The translations under genes were made by a program, and so were the position numbers. A DNA stretch of 64,000 nt, from the NCBI RefSeq assembly GCF_016863095.1, contig NZ_BOOF01000029.1, forward strand, positions 1-64,000, given 5' to 3'. Under the pieces are notes generated by a model. It saw only the letters and a list, made by a program, of their open reading frames with translations. It was not told where the DNA came from and made no database searches. This DNA is from Microbispora siamensis (lineage in GTDB: Bacteria > Actinomycetota > Actinomycetes > Streptosporangiales > Streptosporangiaceae). Positions 41,517-49,453 of the stretch are shown piece by piece; positions within the stretch are counted from its first letter, which is position 1, and each line of letters opens with the position of its first letter.

Positions 41517-43322
41517 CTAGGCGGCGAGCAGGGCCGCTTCGAGAGCGTCTCGGCGGTAGCCCTGGCGGTTGATGCCGCCGATCTTGAGAGGCCCAGGGGT
41601 GACGCCGTACGGGCGGAGCGCCGTGGCGATCCTGGCCGCATCCCACCCAGCGCCGAGCGAAGCGATCAGGTCTTCGGTGTGGATACGGTCGCGCTCCCCG
41701 ATCGCCGCCAGGATGACCGAGGCGAGGTCGTCAGTGATCTCGGCCGCGTCGCCGTGCACGGGCAGCGTTCCCGCGGCGCGGCGCAGCTCGTACGCGACCT
41801 CGGCCACCGCGACCAGATCCGGGTCGTCGAGGAAGTACGAGCGGAGCTTGACCGGGTCGTCTCCGTCCGCGTCGAGAATCCCGACGCCTCGGTGTGTCCG
41901 CGGAATCTCCGACGCGTTGTAGCCGGCACCCGCGGCGCCCTGGCCGAGCACAGCGTTGGATGCAGTGGTGTCGGGGCAGCGCATCGCCCACCGCAGAGAG
42001 CACACGCCCTTCAGCGGGCCGGGGATCGCATCCGTGGTCATGCGCTGCGACGCCAGGACCAGCAGAATCCCCGCAGCCGGGCCGCGCGAAGCGATGTCGA
42101 CCATTGCGTCCACGATCTCGTCACCCTGAGGGCTGGTCACGTAGTAGCGGGTCTCGTCAACGACGGTCAGTTCGACGTCGACACCGAACCGCCTGCACAG
42201 CTCAGGCGTGAGCTTGGTACCTCCGCCGTGCTCGTCGAGCAGGTCAAAGACGCGCTCCATCTGCGCCTGCATCTCCTGCAGGTGGGCGAGCAGCGCGGGG
42301 GCGTTCCGCTTCACGGCAGTGTGCGCGATCTTCCGCCACGGCCGGTGGTCGCCGGCGCCCTTCCCGTCGAACAGGTGGATCTTCGGCGTGACCGCGAGAG
42401 CAGCGGCGCCGATGATGCCGTTCACGGCTGCGGACTTACCGGCGCGCGGTTCGCCCGCGACCAGCAGCGAGGCCTCCACCAGGCGCAGACGCTCCTCGTT
42501 GCCGCGGCCGTTGATGCCGGCGGGAACGCCCTGCCAGAAGTCGAGCGGCGCACGCTGGCGGGTGAGGGGAGACGGGTACAGCTGGAGGAACGGGTCCGAC
42601 TCAGCGACGAAGATGACGAGCTGCCCAGCGTGCCCGTCGACCAGGTCAAACACGACCTGCGTTTCTCCAACCCCGAGCGCCGAGGCGAAGTTGCCTTCCA
42701 TGCCGAGGCACTTGCGCGCTTTGTCACCCGGAGGGAGCTGCAGCACCGTCGACCAGCCGAGGCCGTCCTTGACGATCGGCTTGGCCAGGCGCATCCCCTC
42801 CTCCTTGCCCAGCTTCGCGGCCACGGCCGCCTGCACAACCATCTGCTCCCGCGGTGCCGCTCTTCTGCCCGTGTCGCCGACCATCGGAGCGGGGCGGTCC
42901 TTGATGCGCTTGCGTACCTCAACAGCGGTGCCGACACCCAGGACGGTGCTCACGGCCACGGCGAGCGCACCGGGGCCGCCGATCATGGACGCGCCGTAGG
43001 TGGTCGCGAGCGCGTAAGCGCCGGCCATGACTCCGGCCGTGCGGCGGCGGCGCTTACGGATCGACTCCAGCCACTTGAAGTCGGTTGCTCCCGCGTAGTC
43101 GTCCGCGCGGACCCACCGCCAGGCCACGCTTGCCAGGCGGCCGGTGCCCATCACGGGGGCGCTGGCCACGCGGACGGTGACGCGGGCCTGTGCGCCTACA
43201 CGGGACCGGTCCCAGCGGATCACGGTTCGCGGGGCGTGCGGCTGGGACGGGCGGGCGGGAAACGGTGAGGTGGTGTCGCTGATCGGGTTGGGCTGGTCGA
43301 TGCGGCGCGAGATGATGGCCAT
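41517..43322 (-). CDS. FtsK/SpoIIIE-family DNA translocase (TraB/TraSA-like)
   Basis: 601 residues. Two membrane helices near residues 95-130 lead to a motor domain with Walker A (LLVAGEPRAGKSAAVN, about residue 295), the FtsK-type FDGKGAGD block, LTVVDETRYYV (Walker B region) and LLVLASQRMTTDAIPG. The last ~70 residues look like a winged-helix domain that would bind clt repeats. In AICEs such a protein moves double-stranded DNA between cells without a relaxase, so this is the main transfer protein. It lies in a leftward operon with the Spd-like gene. Confidence 0.92.
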   Translation of the reverse strand: MAIISRRIDQPNPISDTTSPFPARPSQPHAPRTVIRWDRSRVGAQARVTVRVASAPVMGTGRLASVAWRWVRADDYAGATDFKWLESIRKRRRRTAGVMAGAYALATTYGASMIGGPGALAVAVSTVLGVGTAVEVRKRIKDRPAPMVGDTGRRAAPREQMVVQAAVAAKLGKEEGMRLAKPIVKDGLGWSTVLQLPPGDKARKCLGMEGNFASALGVGETQVVFDLVDGHAGQLVIFVAESDPFLQLYPSPLTRQRAPLDFWQGVPAGINGRGNEERLRLVEASLLVAGEPRAGKSAAVNGIIGAAALAVTPKIHLFDGKGAGDHRPWRKIAHTAVKRNAPALLAHLQEMQAQMERVFDLLDEHGGGTKLTPELCRRFGVDVELTVVDETRYYVTSPQGDEIVDAMVDIASRGPAAGILLVLASQRMTTDAIPGPLKGVCSLRWAMRCPDTTASNAVLGQGAAGAGYNASEIPRTHRGVGILDADGDDPVKLRSYFLDDPDLVAVAEVAYELRRAAGTLPVHGDAAEITDDLASVILAAIGERDRIHTEDLIASLGAGWDAARIATALRPYGVTPGPLKIGGINRQGYRRDALEAALLAA

Positions 43323-43414
43323 CAGGTTCTACTCCTGGGTGATCAGGTGTTGGACCGAGGCCCCGCCCGGCGTTGCAGTCGCTTGGGCGGGGCCGACTTC
43401 GTCAGCTCGGCGGG

Positions 43415-43675
43415 TTAGTCGAAGAGGGCGAGCTGGTTCGCGCAGGTCGCGCAGGGCTCCCAGTACCGCCGGTCGTGCCCCTTGGGGTCCCTGCACCGCT
43501 GGTCAACGGGGACGTACGGCAGGGACTGGACGTGTTCCCGCAGGTCGATTTCGGCCATGCGGCGCGCGGCCTGATCCTCGGCCGACACGCCACACGTGCA
43601 GCGCATCCGGTAGGTCCTGCTGGTCTCGCTGAACCCGCGCTCGATGACCGGGCGGTGCCGAACCGGGGCGCTCAT
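43415..43675 (-). CDS. small zinc-binding hypothetical protein
   Basis: 86 residues with Cys pairs in RCTCGVSAE and PCATCANQ, probably a structural zinc site, and a conserved-looking HVQSLPYVPVDQRC segment. It overlaps the Spd-like gene by 4 bp and lies just before the FtsK-like gene. Unknown, but an accessory transfer role is likely from its place. Confidence 0.6.
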   Translation of the reverse strand: MSAPVRHRPVIERGFSETSRTYRMRCTCGVSAEDQAARRMAEIDLREHVQSLPYVPVDQRCRDPKGHDRRYWEPCATCANQLALFD

Positions 43676-44694
43676 GCCGCACCCCCGGCCAGCTCGTCGC
43701 GCAGCTGCACGGCGGTCGCCCGCGCGCAGCCGAGGGCCTTCCGGATGGCCTCGGCCGACGGCCGCGCGTCGACCTCTCCGGCCTTGATGCGGGCCAGCAG
43801 GTCGGCCCGGTGCTGGGCCAGGGAACGGCCCCGGGAGGGGGTCACCGGCCGGACAGTCGGAGGGGTATCCGATCCCTGGTCAGAGGCCGTCGGAGGGGTC
43901 GGCCGACGAGGGGCCGGGACGGGCTTCCGACCGACCGACGGGGAGGGGGCAGGGGCAGCCTTCGGGGTGCCGTGGTCCAGTTCGGTGAAGGCGGCCAGGA
44001 TGATCGGCAGGGCGGTCACCACGGCGACGGCGACCACGGGGCCGAGGATGTGCAGCACGAGGGCCGACAGGCTGAACTCGTCGGCGACGAACGGCAGGTG
44101 ACGCCAGGCGTTCATGCCGAGCGTCAGCGCGAGGAACAGCAGCTCGATCCGGGTCAGCGTCTTGGACTCGATCGGCCGGCCACGGGTCGCCATGTAGGCC
44201 TTCGCGCCGACCACGACCAGCAGGCTGATCGACATGAACGGTTCCACGAACCACGCGAAGATCCAGGCGGGGGACCACATCGCGGCGCCCTCGGCCGCGA
44301 AGGTCTGGACGCCCGCCGTCGACCAGGTGAGCGCCAGCGCCAGCGACACCATGGACGCGGTGACCAGCACGCGGCGCATCCGCGCGGCCTGCCACGCGCG
44401 CATGACCGGGTCCTGGGCCAGCTCGTGCAGGCGAGCCGCCTCGTGGGCCTTCTTGCGCCGCTCGCGCACGCGGTCCGTGTCGAGCCGGAGCGGGGTGTCG
44501 TCCCGCTGGAGTTCCTCCAGCAGGGCGGCCTCGGCCACCTCGGCGCGCAGGGCCTTGACCCTCTTGGTCTCGCCGTCGACGGCCGCCGACGCGGCGGGCA
44601 CAGGGGCCGGCTGCTGGCTGGCCAGGAATGCCTCGGCCCCGCTGATCAGCGCGGAGATGTCCTCCGGCTCCGGGGTTCCTGTAACGTCGTGCAT
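43672..44694 (-). CDS. Spd-like transfer membrane protein (DUF2637-like)
   Basis: 340 residues. An acidic N-terminus and charged coiled coil (KALRAEVAEAALLEELQRDD) precede four membrane helices with WSTAGVQTFAAEG, WSPAWIFAWFVEP and LGMNAWRHLPF, the DUF2637/SpdB pattern. A Pro-rich linker leads to a C-terminal helix-turn-helix-like end (AIRKALGCARATAVQLRDEL). Spd proteins help plasmid spread between mycelial compartments. ATG 44694 has AGGAGAGG upstream, favoured over a longer start at 44862. Confidence 0.78.
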   Translation of the reverse strand: MHDVTGTPEPEDISALISGAEAFLASQQPAPVPAASAAVDGETKRVKALRAEVAEAALLEELQRDDTPLRLDTDRVRERRKKAHEAARLHELAQDPVMRAWQAARMRRVLVTASMVSLALALTWSTAGVQTFAAEGAAMWSPAWIFAWFVEPFMSISLLVVVGAKAYMATRGRPIESKTLTRIELLFLALTLGMNAWRHLPFVADEFSLSALVLHILGPVVAVAVVTALPIILAAFTELDHGTPKAAPAPSPSVGRKPVPAPRRPTPPTASDQGSDTPPTVRPVTPSRGRSLAQHRADLLARIKAGEVDARPSAEAIRKALGCARATAVQLRDELAGGAA

Positions 44695-44773
44695 GGGTCC
44701 TCTCCTGGTTGAGCAGGTGGGGGTCAAGGCCCTGAGCAGGTGTTCGCTGCACCGGCTTGGGGCCGATTTGTGA

Positions 44774-44962
44774 TCAGGCGACCTTGTCGCCGAGGACGTC
44801 GCGACGTCCCTCGTAGGTGTCGACCAGGTGCAGGAGCACACCGGCGAACGCGCCGAGCGCACTCGTCCGGCCTTCGCCCTCGGGGAGCCGGTAACCGTGC
44901 TGCTCCAATACCTTGGTGACGTCGTAGATCAGTCCGATGTTGAACCGGCCGTCGTCGGCCAT
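44774..44962 (-). CDS. small hypothetical protein at the right end
   Basis: 62 residues (MADDGRFNIGLIYDVTKVLE at the start, GAFAGVLLHLVDTYEGRRD later). ATG 44962 has TAGGAG with an 8-bp spacer. Its start is 34 bp from the right core, so in the excised circle it is divergent from int with attP between them. Short proteins of this type are common as the first gene of AICE transfer operons. Function unknown. Confidence 0.65.
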   Translation of the reverse strand: MADDGRFNIGLIYDVTKVLEQHGYRLPEGEGRTSALGAFAGVLLHLVDTYEGRRDVLGDKVA

Positions 44963-44996
44963 CACGTAGCTCCTATCCGTGTCTTTTCGGAGCATT

Positions 44997-45003
44997 CGGC
45001 AAG
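44997..45003 (+). repeat. attR core of the integrative element
   Basis: CGGCAAG, identical to 25987-25993, followed by ACGACCATGTTGAGC, which continues tadA (TTMLS). To its left the element reads AGCATT, which with CCGAATG from the left end forms a perfect dyad in the reconstructed attP. Confidence 0.92.
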
Positions 45004-45582
45004 ACGACCATGTTGAGCGCCATGCTCTCCCTCGCGGGTCCGGCGGAGCGCCTGCTGCTGGTCGAGGACTCCGCCGAGTTGCAGCCCCTGCACCCTCACG
45101 TCGTACGGCTCGAGGCCCGGCCGCCGAACCTGGAAGGCGCGGGTGGGGTCGGGCTGCGCGATCTCGTACGGCAGGCCCTCCGGATGCGGCCCGACCGCCT
45201 GGTGGTGGGCGAGGTGCGCGGAGCGGAAGTCGTCGACCTCCTGGCGGCGCTCAACACGGGCCACGAAGGGGGCTGCGGCACGCTGCACGCCAACAACGCC
45301 GCCGACGTGCCCGCACGGCTGGAGGCTCTGGCCTGTGCGGCGGGGTTGTCGCGGGAGGCGGTGCACAGCCAGATCGCCGCCGCGCTCGACCTCGTCATCC
45401 ACCTCGTTCGGGAGGCGGGCGGCGGCCGTCGCAGGGTGTCGGAGATCTGCGTGCTCGAACGCGGCCCGTCCGGCCTGGTGACGGCGGTTCCGGCCCTGAC
45501 CTTCGACCCGGAAGGCCGGGCCCGCCGGGGCCCGTCATTCGACGCGCTACGAGCACGCTGCCCGGCCTCGTGGCCGTCATGA
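45004..45582 (+). pseudogene. tadA: tadA/cpaF 3' part
   Basis: Continuation of the pilus ATPase: Walker-A Thr, then [20 protein letters not shown], the Walker B region ([17 protein letters not shown]), the His-box [14 protein letters not shown] and the C-terminal helical end. Translation could begin at ATG 45010, but no RBS precedes it and the P-loop Lys would be missing, so the fragment cannot be an active ATPase. Its stop overlaps the tadB ATG (ATGA). Confidence 0.93.
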
Positions 45583-46319
45583 CGCCGCCGGGTGGGCTGC
45601 TCACGGGGCTGGCCGCGATGCTCGCCGCCTTCTTCGCCGCCTGGGTGTGGGCCGGGCCGGATTCCGGGACGACACGGCTGGCGTTCCTCACCCGGACGCG
45701 GCGGCCGAGGGACATGCGCAGGTTCTGGGTGGCACTCACCCGCCGTCCACGGCCATGGGCGACGGCGGCGGCCTGGCGGGCGGCGTCCATCGAGCTGTGC
45801 CAGAGCCTGGCGGCCGAACTGTCGGCGGGGAGGACTCCTGGTGATGCCCTCGCGCGGGCCATCTCCTCGGTCAGCCCTCCCGATCCGGCCGCGCTCGCCC
45901 CGGTGGTCGCCGCCGCCCGGGATGGCGGCGACGTCGCCGCGGCCCTGGTGAACGCCGCCCCCGCCCGCGGCGGCGAGGGCCTCGTCCGGCTGGCCGCCTG
46001 CTGGCGGGTGAGCGTGGCCGTGGGCGGCGGCCTGACCGCGCTGGTGGAACGGGTGTGCGCCTCTCTGCGGGAGGCACAGGCCCATCGGGAGGAGGTGGCC
46101 GCCCAGCTCTCCGGACCTCGGGCGACCGCCCGGATGCTGGCGGGCCTGCCCGTGCTCGGCCTGCTGATGGCCGCCGGGCTCGGCATGAATCCGCTGGCGT
46201 TCCTGTTCGGCGGCCCGGCGGGGTTCGCCTGCCTGGTCGTCGGGCTCGCCCTCGACGCCGTCGGCGTCTGGTGGACCCACCGGCTCGTCACGCGGGCGGA
46301 GGAGCTGACGGTGCCGTGA
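45579..46319 (+). CDS. tadB: TadB-like pilus assembly membrane protein
   Basis: 246 residues, type II secretion F-domain family (GspF-like). An N-terminal helix, a cytoplasmic helical domain ([25 protein letters not shown], then [22 protein letters not shown]) and two C-terminal helices are present. It forms the inner-membrane platform with TadC for the pilus ATPase. It is coupled to tadA, so the insertion probably lowers its expression. Confidence 0.88.
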   Translation: MTPPGGLLTGLAAMLAAFFAAWVWAGPDSGTTRLAFLTRTRRPRDMRRFWVALTRRPRPWATAAAWRAASIELCQSLAAELSAGRTPGDALARAISSVSPPDPAALAPVVAAARDGGDVAAALVNAAPARGGEGLVRLAACWRVSVAVGGGLTALVERVCASLREAQAHREEVAAQLSGPRATARMLAGLPVLGLLMAAGLGMNPLAFLFGGPAGFACLVVGLALDAVGVWWTHRLVTRAEELTVP

Positions 46320-46611
46320 TCATACGGCGCGGCGATCGGACGGCGCCGTTATCTGACGGTGGTGGTCGCACGAGGCCGGGGCCGGGCGGTCCTGATCGGG
46401 CGCTCGGGGACGGCGCGCACCGAAGACGCCAACGGTGCGGGCGGCGGGAGGCGCCAGGCCGGCGTCTGTCGCGAGTGGTGAAGAGGACGGCCGTCGTCGT
46501 GGAGGGCAAGCCGTGGTCCTGCCGGAAGACGGTTGTCCCGCTGGAGACGGATGTCCTGCTGGAGAGGGTTGTCCGCTGAAGACGGACGTCCCGCTGGAAA
46601 GGGGGCGAGAC
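46320..46611. other. tadB-tadC gap with 18-bp tandem repeats
   Basis: About 290 bp. Near the end four imperfect 18-bp copies of GACGGTTGTCCCGCTGGA lie in tandem (about 46,524-46,600). An in-frame extension of TadC reads through them as GCPAGDGCPAGEGCPL, but ATG 46612 with AAGGGGG is the better start. Confidence 0.45.
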
Positions 46612-47367
46612 ATGATCGCCTTACTGGCCGGGCTCCTGACCACGCTGGCGATGCTGGCATGGCCGGTTGCTCGTTCGCCGGCCGTGCGGCTGAACGCCAT
46701 CGCGTCGTCGGCGTCGTCGGAGGTGCAGACCCGGGGGTCACCGGGCGCCGCGCCGGTGGGCGCGAGCGCGGCACGTCGGGGGGTGGCCGTCGCGGCACCC
46801 GTGGGACTCGCGCTGTTCCTGCTTCTCGGTGGCCCGGTGGGGGCGCTCGTGGGGACGGTGACGGCCATCGGTCTGTTCGTCGCCGTTAGCAGGCGGGAAC
46901 CGGCCGAGGTCAGGCGCCGCCGGGAGCGTATGGGGGCCGACCTTCCGTTCGCCGTCGATCTGATCGTCGCCTGCCTCCGAGCCGGACAACCGATGAGCGG
47001 GGCCGTCGAGACGACCGCCGTCGCGATCGCGGGCCCGGTGGGCGAGCGCCTCTCATGGGCCGGTGCCCAGATGCGTCTGGGTGCTCCTCCCGAGGAGGCA
47101 TGGGCCGCTCTGCGCGATGACCCGGCGCTCGCCGCCCTCGCCAGGACGATGATCCGGGCTGCCCAGAGCGGTGCGCCGGTCGCCGACGTCCTCACCCGGC
47201 TCGCCGACGACGCCCGGCGTGCGGCTCAGGCGACGGCGTCGGCCGCGGCGCGAAGAGTGGGCGTCCATGCCGTCGCACCCCTCGGGCTCTGCTTCCTGCC
47301 GGCCTTCGTCTTCCTGGGGATCATCCCCATGGTCGCGGGTCTGGCGGGTCAGATCCTCCTGCCATGA
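46612..47367 (+). CDS. tadC: TadC-like pilus assembly membrane protein
   Basis: 251 residues, second GspF-like platform protein. Helices at the N-terminus (ALLAGLLTTLAMLAWPV), in the middle (GVAVAAPVGLALFLLLGG), and at the C-terminus surround the F-domain (DLPFAVDLIVACLRAGQPMSGAV). AAGGGGG precedes ATG. Works with TadB. Confidence 0.88.
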   Translation: MIALLAGLLTTLAMLAWPVARSPAVRLNAIASSASSEVQTRGSPGAAPVGASAARRGVAVAAPVGLALFLLLGGPVGALVGTVTAIGLFVAVSRREPAEVRRRRERMGADLPFAVDLIVACLRAGQPMSGAVETTAVAIAGPVGERLSWAGAQMRLGAPPEEAWAALRDDPALAALARTMIRAAQSGAPVADVLTRLADDARRAAQATASAAARRVGVHAVAPLGLCFLPAFVFLGIIPMVAGLAGQILLP

Positions 47368-47373
47368 ACAACC

Positions 47374-47508
47374 TGTGGACAGTCTCATCCACACCTGTGG
47401 ACAGCAGTCGGGGCAAATAGTGCAGAAGCTCCCCAATAGCTGGTCGTCGATCCACAGCTGAGGGTGCTGTCGTTGTGGACAACTGTGGTGGCAGGGCTCT
47501 TGTCCACA
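47374..47508. promoter_or_regulatory. cluster of DnaA-box-like sites
   Basis: TGTGGACAA (47474-47482) and TTGTCCACA (47500-47508) are perfect actinobacterial DnaA boxes in opposite orientation. TGTGGACAG at 47374 and 47396 and TCATCCACA at 47385 are one-mismatch forms. They lie between tadC and the pilin-like gene. Confidence 0.55.
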
Positions 47509-47601
47509 GAACCCCGCTCGGCCCGAATCCCTCCGCCCGTGATCCCGCAGTCTGGCCCCAGCACGGGCGGAGGGGCCGCCCCGAGCGGGTCAGGAGGACC
47601 G

Positions 47602-48030
47602 ATGAGCAAGCACGCCGCGACCGGCCAGAGGAACCAGACGGGCACCATCCTCCGGCGGCGAGACGGTGACTCTGCGGGCCGTCACAGGGCTCGGCCGGCA
47701 CGATGGACGGCGCTGGTGCGCTTCGCGCGAAGGGCGCTGGTGAGCCGCTCACGGAACGCCGCCCGGGCGACGTGCGACGCCCTGCGGCGGTCGTCCGCCG
47801 CGCTGCGGCGTCCCGCCGCCCGGATCTCGTGCCGCGCTCGGGAGCTGAGCATCCAGTGGGCGGTACAGGCCAGGACGAGGGCCGACGCGGGCATGTCGAC
47901 CGCGGAGTACGCCGTCGGCACGATAGCCGCCTGCGGGTTCGCCGCACTGCTCTGGAAGGTGGTCACGAGCGCCGAAGTGAGGTCGATGCTCGCCGCGCTC
48001 ATCCAAAAAGCGCTCAAGCTGGCCGCCTGA
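47602..48030 (+). CDS. DUF4244 pilin-like protein
   Basis: 142 residues: a long basic N-terminal region, then ADAGMSTAEYAVGTIAACGF, a prepilin-like cleavage and hydrophobic segment (G before M-STAEYA, with the Glu at +5 as in type IV pilins). The DUF4244 family occupies this place in actinobacterial tad loci and is the likely Flp pilin or minor pilin. CAGGAGGACCG precedes ATG 47602. Confidence 0.82.
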   Translation: MSKHAATGQRNQTGTILRRRDGDSAGRHRARPARWTALVRFARRALVSRSRNAARATCDALRRSSAALRRPAARISCRARELSIQWAVQARTRADAGMSTAEYAVGTIAACGFAALLWKVVTSAEVRSMLAALIQKALKLAA

Positions 48031-48037
48031 GGCCCTG

Positions 48038-48523
48038 GTGGTGCGCCGCTGTGCCTGGGTGCCGCGACGTCGTGTGGTGGACGGCCGGCCCCGGCGGGAG
48101 CGAGGCTCGGTGACCGCGGAGACCGCTGTCGCCCTACCGGCCCTCGTGCTGGTGCTGACCGCCTCACTGTGGGCGGTGACGATCGCGGGCGCGCAACTGC
48201 GATGCGTCGACGCCGCCCGGGCCGGCGCACGCGCCGCCGCGCGGGGCGAGGCAGCCGAGGAGGTGAGCAGGGCAGTCCTGCGACTGGCTCCCGAGGGTGC
48301 CTCGGTGTCCATTCGCACGGGAGCGGACACCACCCGGGTCGAGGTCATCGCGACGATCCGGCCGCCGTTCAGGTCGCCGCTCCCGCCGGTTCGCCTCCGG
48401 TCCGCCGCCGTCTCCGCCACCGAACCCGGCGTTCTCTCGCCATCGAGGGCGGATACGGGGGAGACCCGGCCTCCGGACAGCGGGGAAGACCTGGCCGCTC
48501 CGCGACCGGGCGAACGCGAATGA
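48038..48523 (+). CDS. TadE-like pseudopilin
   Basis: 161 residues. The sequence RERGSVTAETAVALPALVLV is the TadE signature (Glu within a hydrophobic helix, processed at Gly). The exposed C-terminal part is Pro/Arg-rich. It starts with GTG 48038, 7 bp after the preceding gene's stop, and belongs to the tad operon. Confidence 0.85.
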   Translation: MVRRCAWVPRRRVVDGRPRRERGSVTAETAVALPALVLVLTASLWAVTIAGAQLRCVDAARAGARAAARGEAAEEVSRAVLRLAPEGASVSIRTGADTTRVEVIATIRPPFRSPLPPVRLRSAAVSATEPGVLSPSRADTGETRPPDSGEDLAAPRPGERE

Positions 48524-48644
48524 TGAGCGGCTCACAAGCCACATGAACACGGCCGGCAGTCGCCCTGAACACATGGGAACGCAGTCGGTGGACGGCCCCT
48601 GAGCCGGAGAAGCGTGATGGCGGATCACTCCGAACAGCGAGGAC

Positions 48645-49073
48645 GTGTGGATGACGGATCGTTGCGGACGCGAAGGCATGCGAATGAGGAGATTTCAGGC
48701 CTGCGAGGACAGAGCGCGTTCCAGGCGGGAACGCGGCTCGGCGACCATCTGGACGATCGCTCTCATGACCGCCGTATCGGCGGTGGCGATGGTCGTCGTC
48801 CAGGTGGGCGTCGCCCGCGTGGCGCGGCACCGGGCGCAGAGCGCCGCCGACCTCGGCGCGCTCGGGGCCGCTCGCGTGGCGCTGGCGGTCCCGGATGAGG
48901 CGTGTCATCGCGCGGAGGCCATCACGGTCGCCAACGGCGCCTCGCTGCGGTCGTGCTCGCTGTCGGGCGGCGTCGCCGAGGTCGCGGTAACGGTGCGGTT
49001 CGTGGTCCCCCTCCTCGGTCCCACGACGGCCGCTGCCTCCGCCTCGGCGGGTCCGGTCGGCGCCCCTGCGTGA
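48645..49073 (+). CDS. TadE/TadG-like pilus protein (Rv3654c type)
   Basis: 142 residues. ERGSATIWTIALMTAVSAVA is the N-terminal pilin-like helix, and VARHRAQSAADLGALGAAR follows as in TadG/RstA-like helicase-neighbour proteins of actinobacteria. Two Cys residues (EACHRA and RSCSL) may form a disulfide. Last gene of the tad cluster; start GTG 48645 or ATG 48651. Confidence 0.82.
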   Translation: MWMTDRCGREGMRMRRFQACEDRARSRRERGSATIWTIALMTAVSAVAMVVVQVGVARVARHRAQSAADLGALGAARVALAVPDEACHRAEAITVANGASLRSCSLSGGVAEVAVTVRFVVPLLGPTTAAASASAGPVGAPA

Positions 49074-49453
49074 GCGGGTTGCTTGGCCGGTCCGGTTGGT
49101 GTCATGGCATGAGTGGGTTGATCAGCGAGGTTCGGCCGATGCCGCCGCATGAGCGGTTGTTCGGTCGGCCGTCCGGTGCCGCCGCATGAGGGCGATCGCC
49201 TTATCGAGGCCCGAGTCCCGTCCGGCGGGATCCGCAGGGCAATGTGCGCCACCGGTCGCTTTGGGGCCGACGGGCATATCACGCAATTTGGATCTTCCGT
49301 AATGTGAGACTACTTGTGTCGCAATAGAATCACGACTTCTTAGACATTCGGTCCAAGAGTGGACGGCTGGCGTAAAGTGCCGCGTACTCTCAGTCGCCGT
49401 ACGCGTTCGGCCGAGGCAGTCGGGGCGGACGGTACTCCACGAAGGGATGCGTC
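49074..49453. other. gene-free stretch
   Basis: 380 bp between the tad cluster and the next gene, with a less GC-rich part at about 49,270-49,340 that may hold the promoter of the downstream gene. No coding frame is convincing. Confidence 0.5.

Larger units (their letters stand above)
25987..45003. mobile_element. 19.0-kb AICE-like integrative element in tadA
   Basis: The element is bounded by a 7-bp direct repeat and carries integration (serine integrase), replication (iteron-bearing initiator, DnaB) and transfer (FtsK/TraB-like, Spd-like) functions. Cargo includes an HNH nuclease, a resolvase, a pentapeptide-repeat membrane protein and a membrane NACHT NTPase. No phage structural, terminase, portal or relaxase genes are seen, so double-stranded DNA translocation as in AICEs fits best. 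AICEs usually have tyrosine integrases and integrate in tRNA genes; this one uses a serine integrase and a protein gene. Length from core to core is 19,010 bp. Confidence 0.9.

Noticed and set aside
25987-45003. Prophage
   Set aside because: Serine integrase, HNH and DnaB could suggest a phage, but there are no capsid, portal, terminase, tail or lysis genes, and an FtsK/TraB-like translocase with Spd-like protein points to a conjugative element.
45010-45582. Separate functional gene starting at ATG 45010
   Set aside because: No RBS, and the protein would lack the P-loop Lys; it is the 3' part of tadA.
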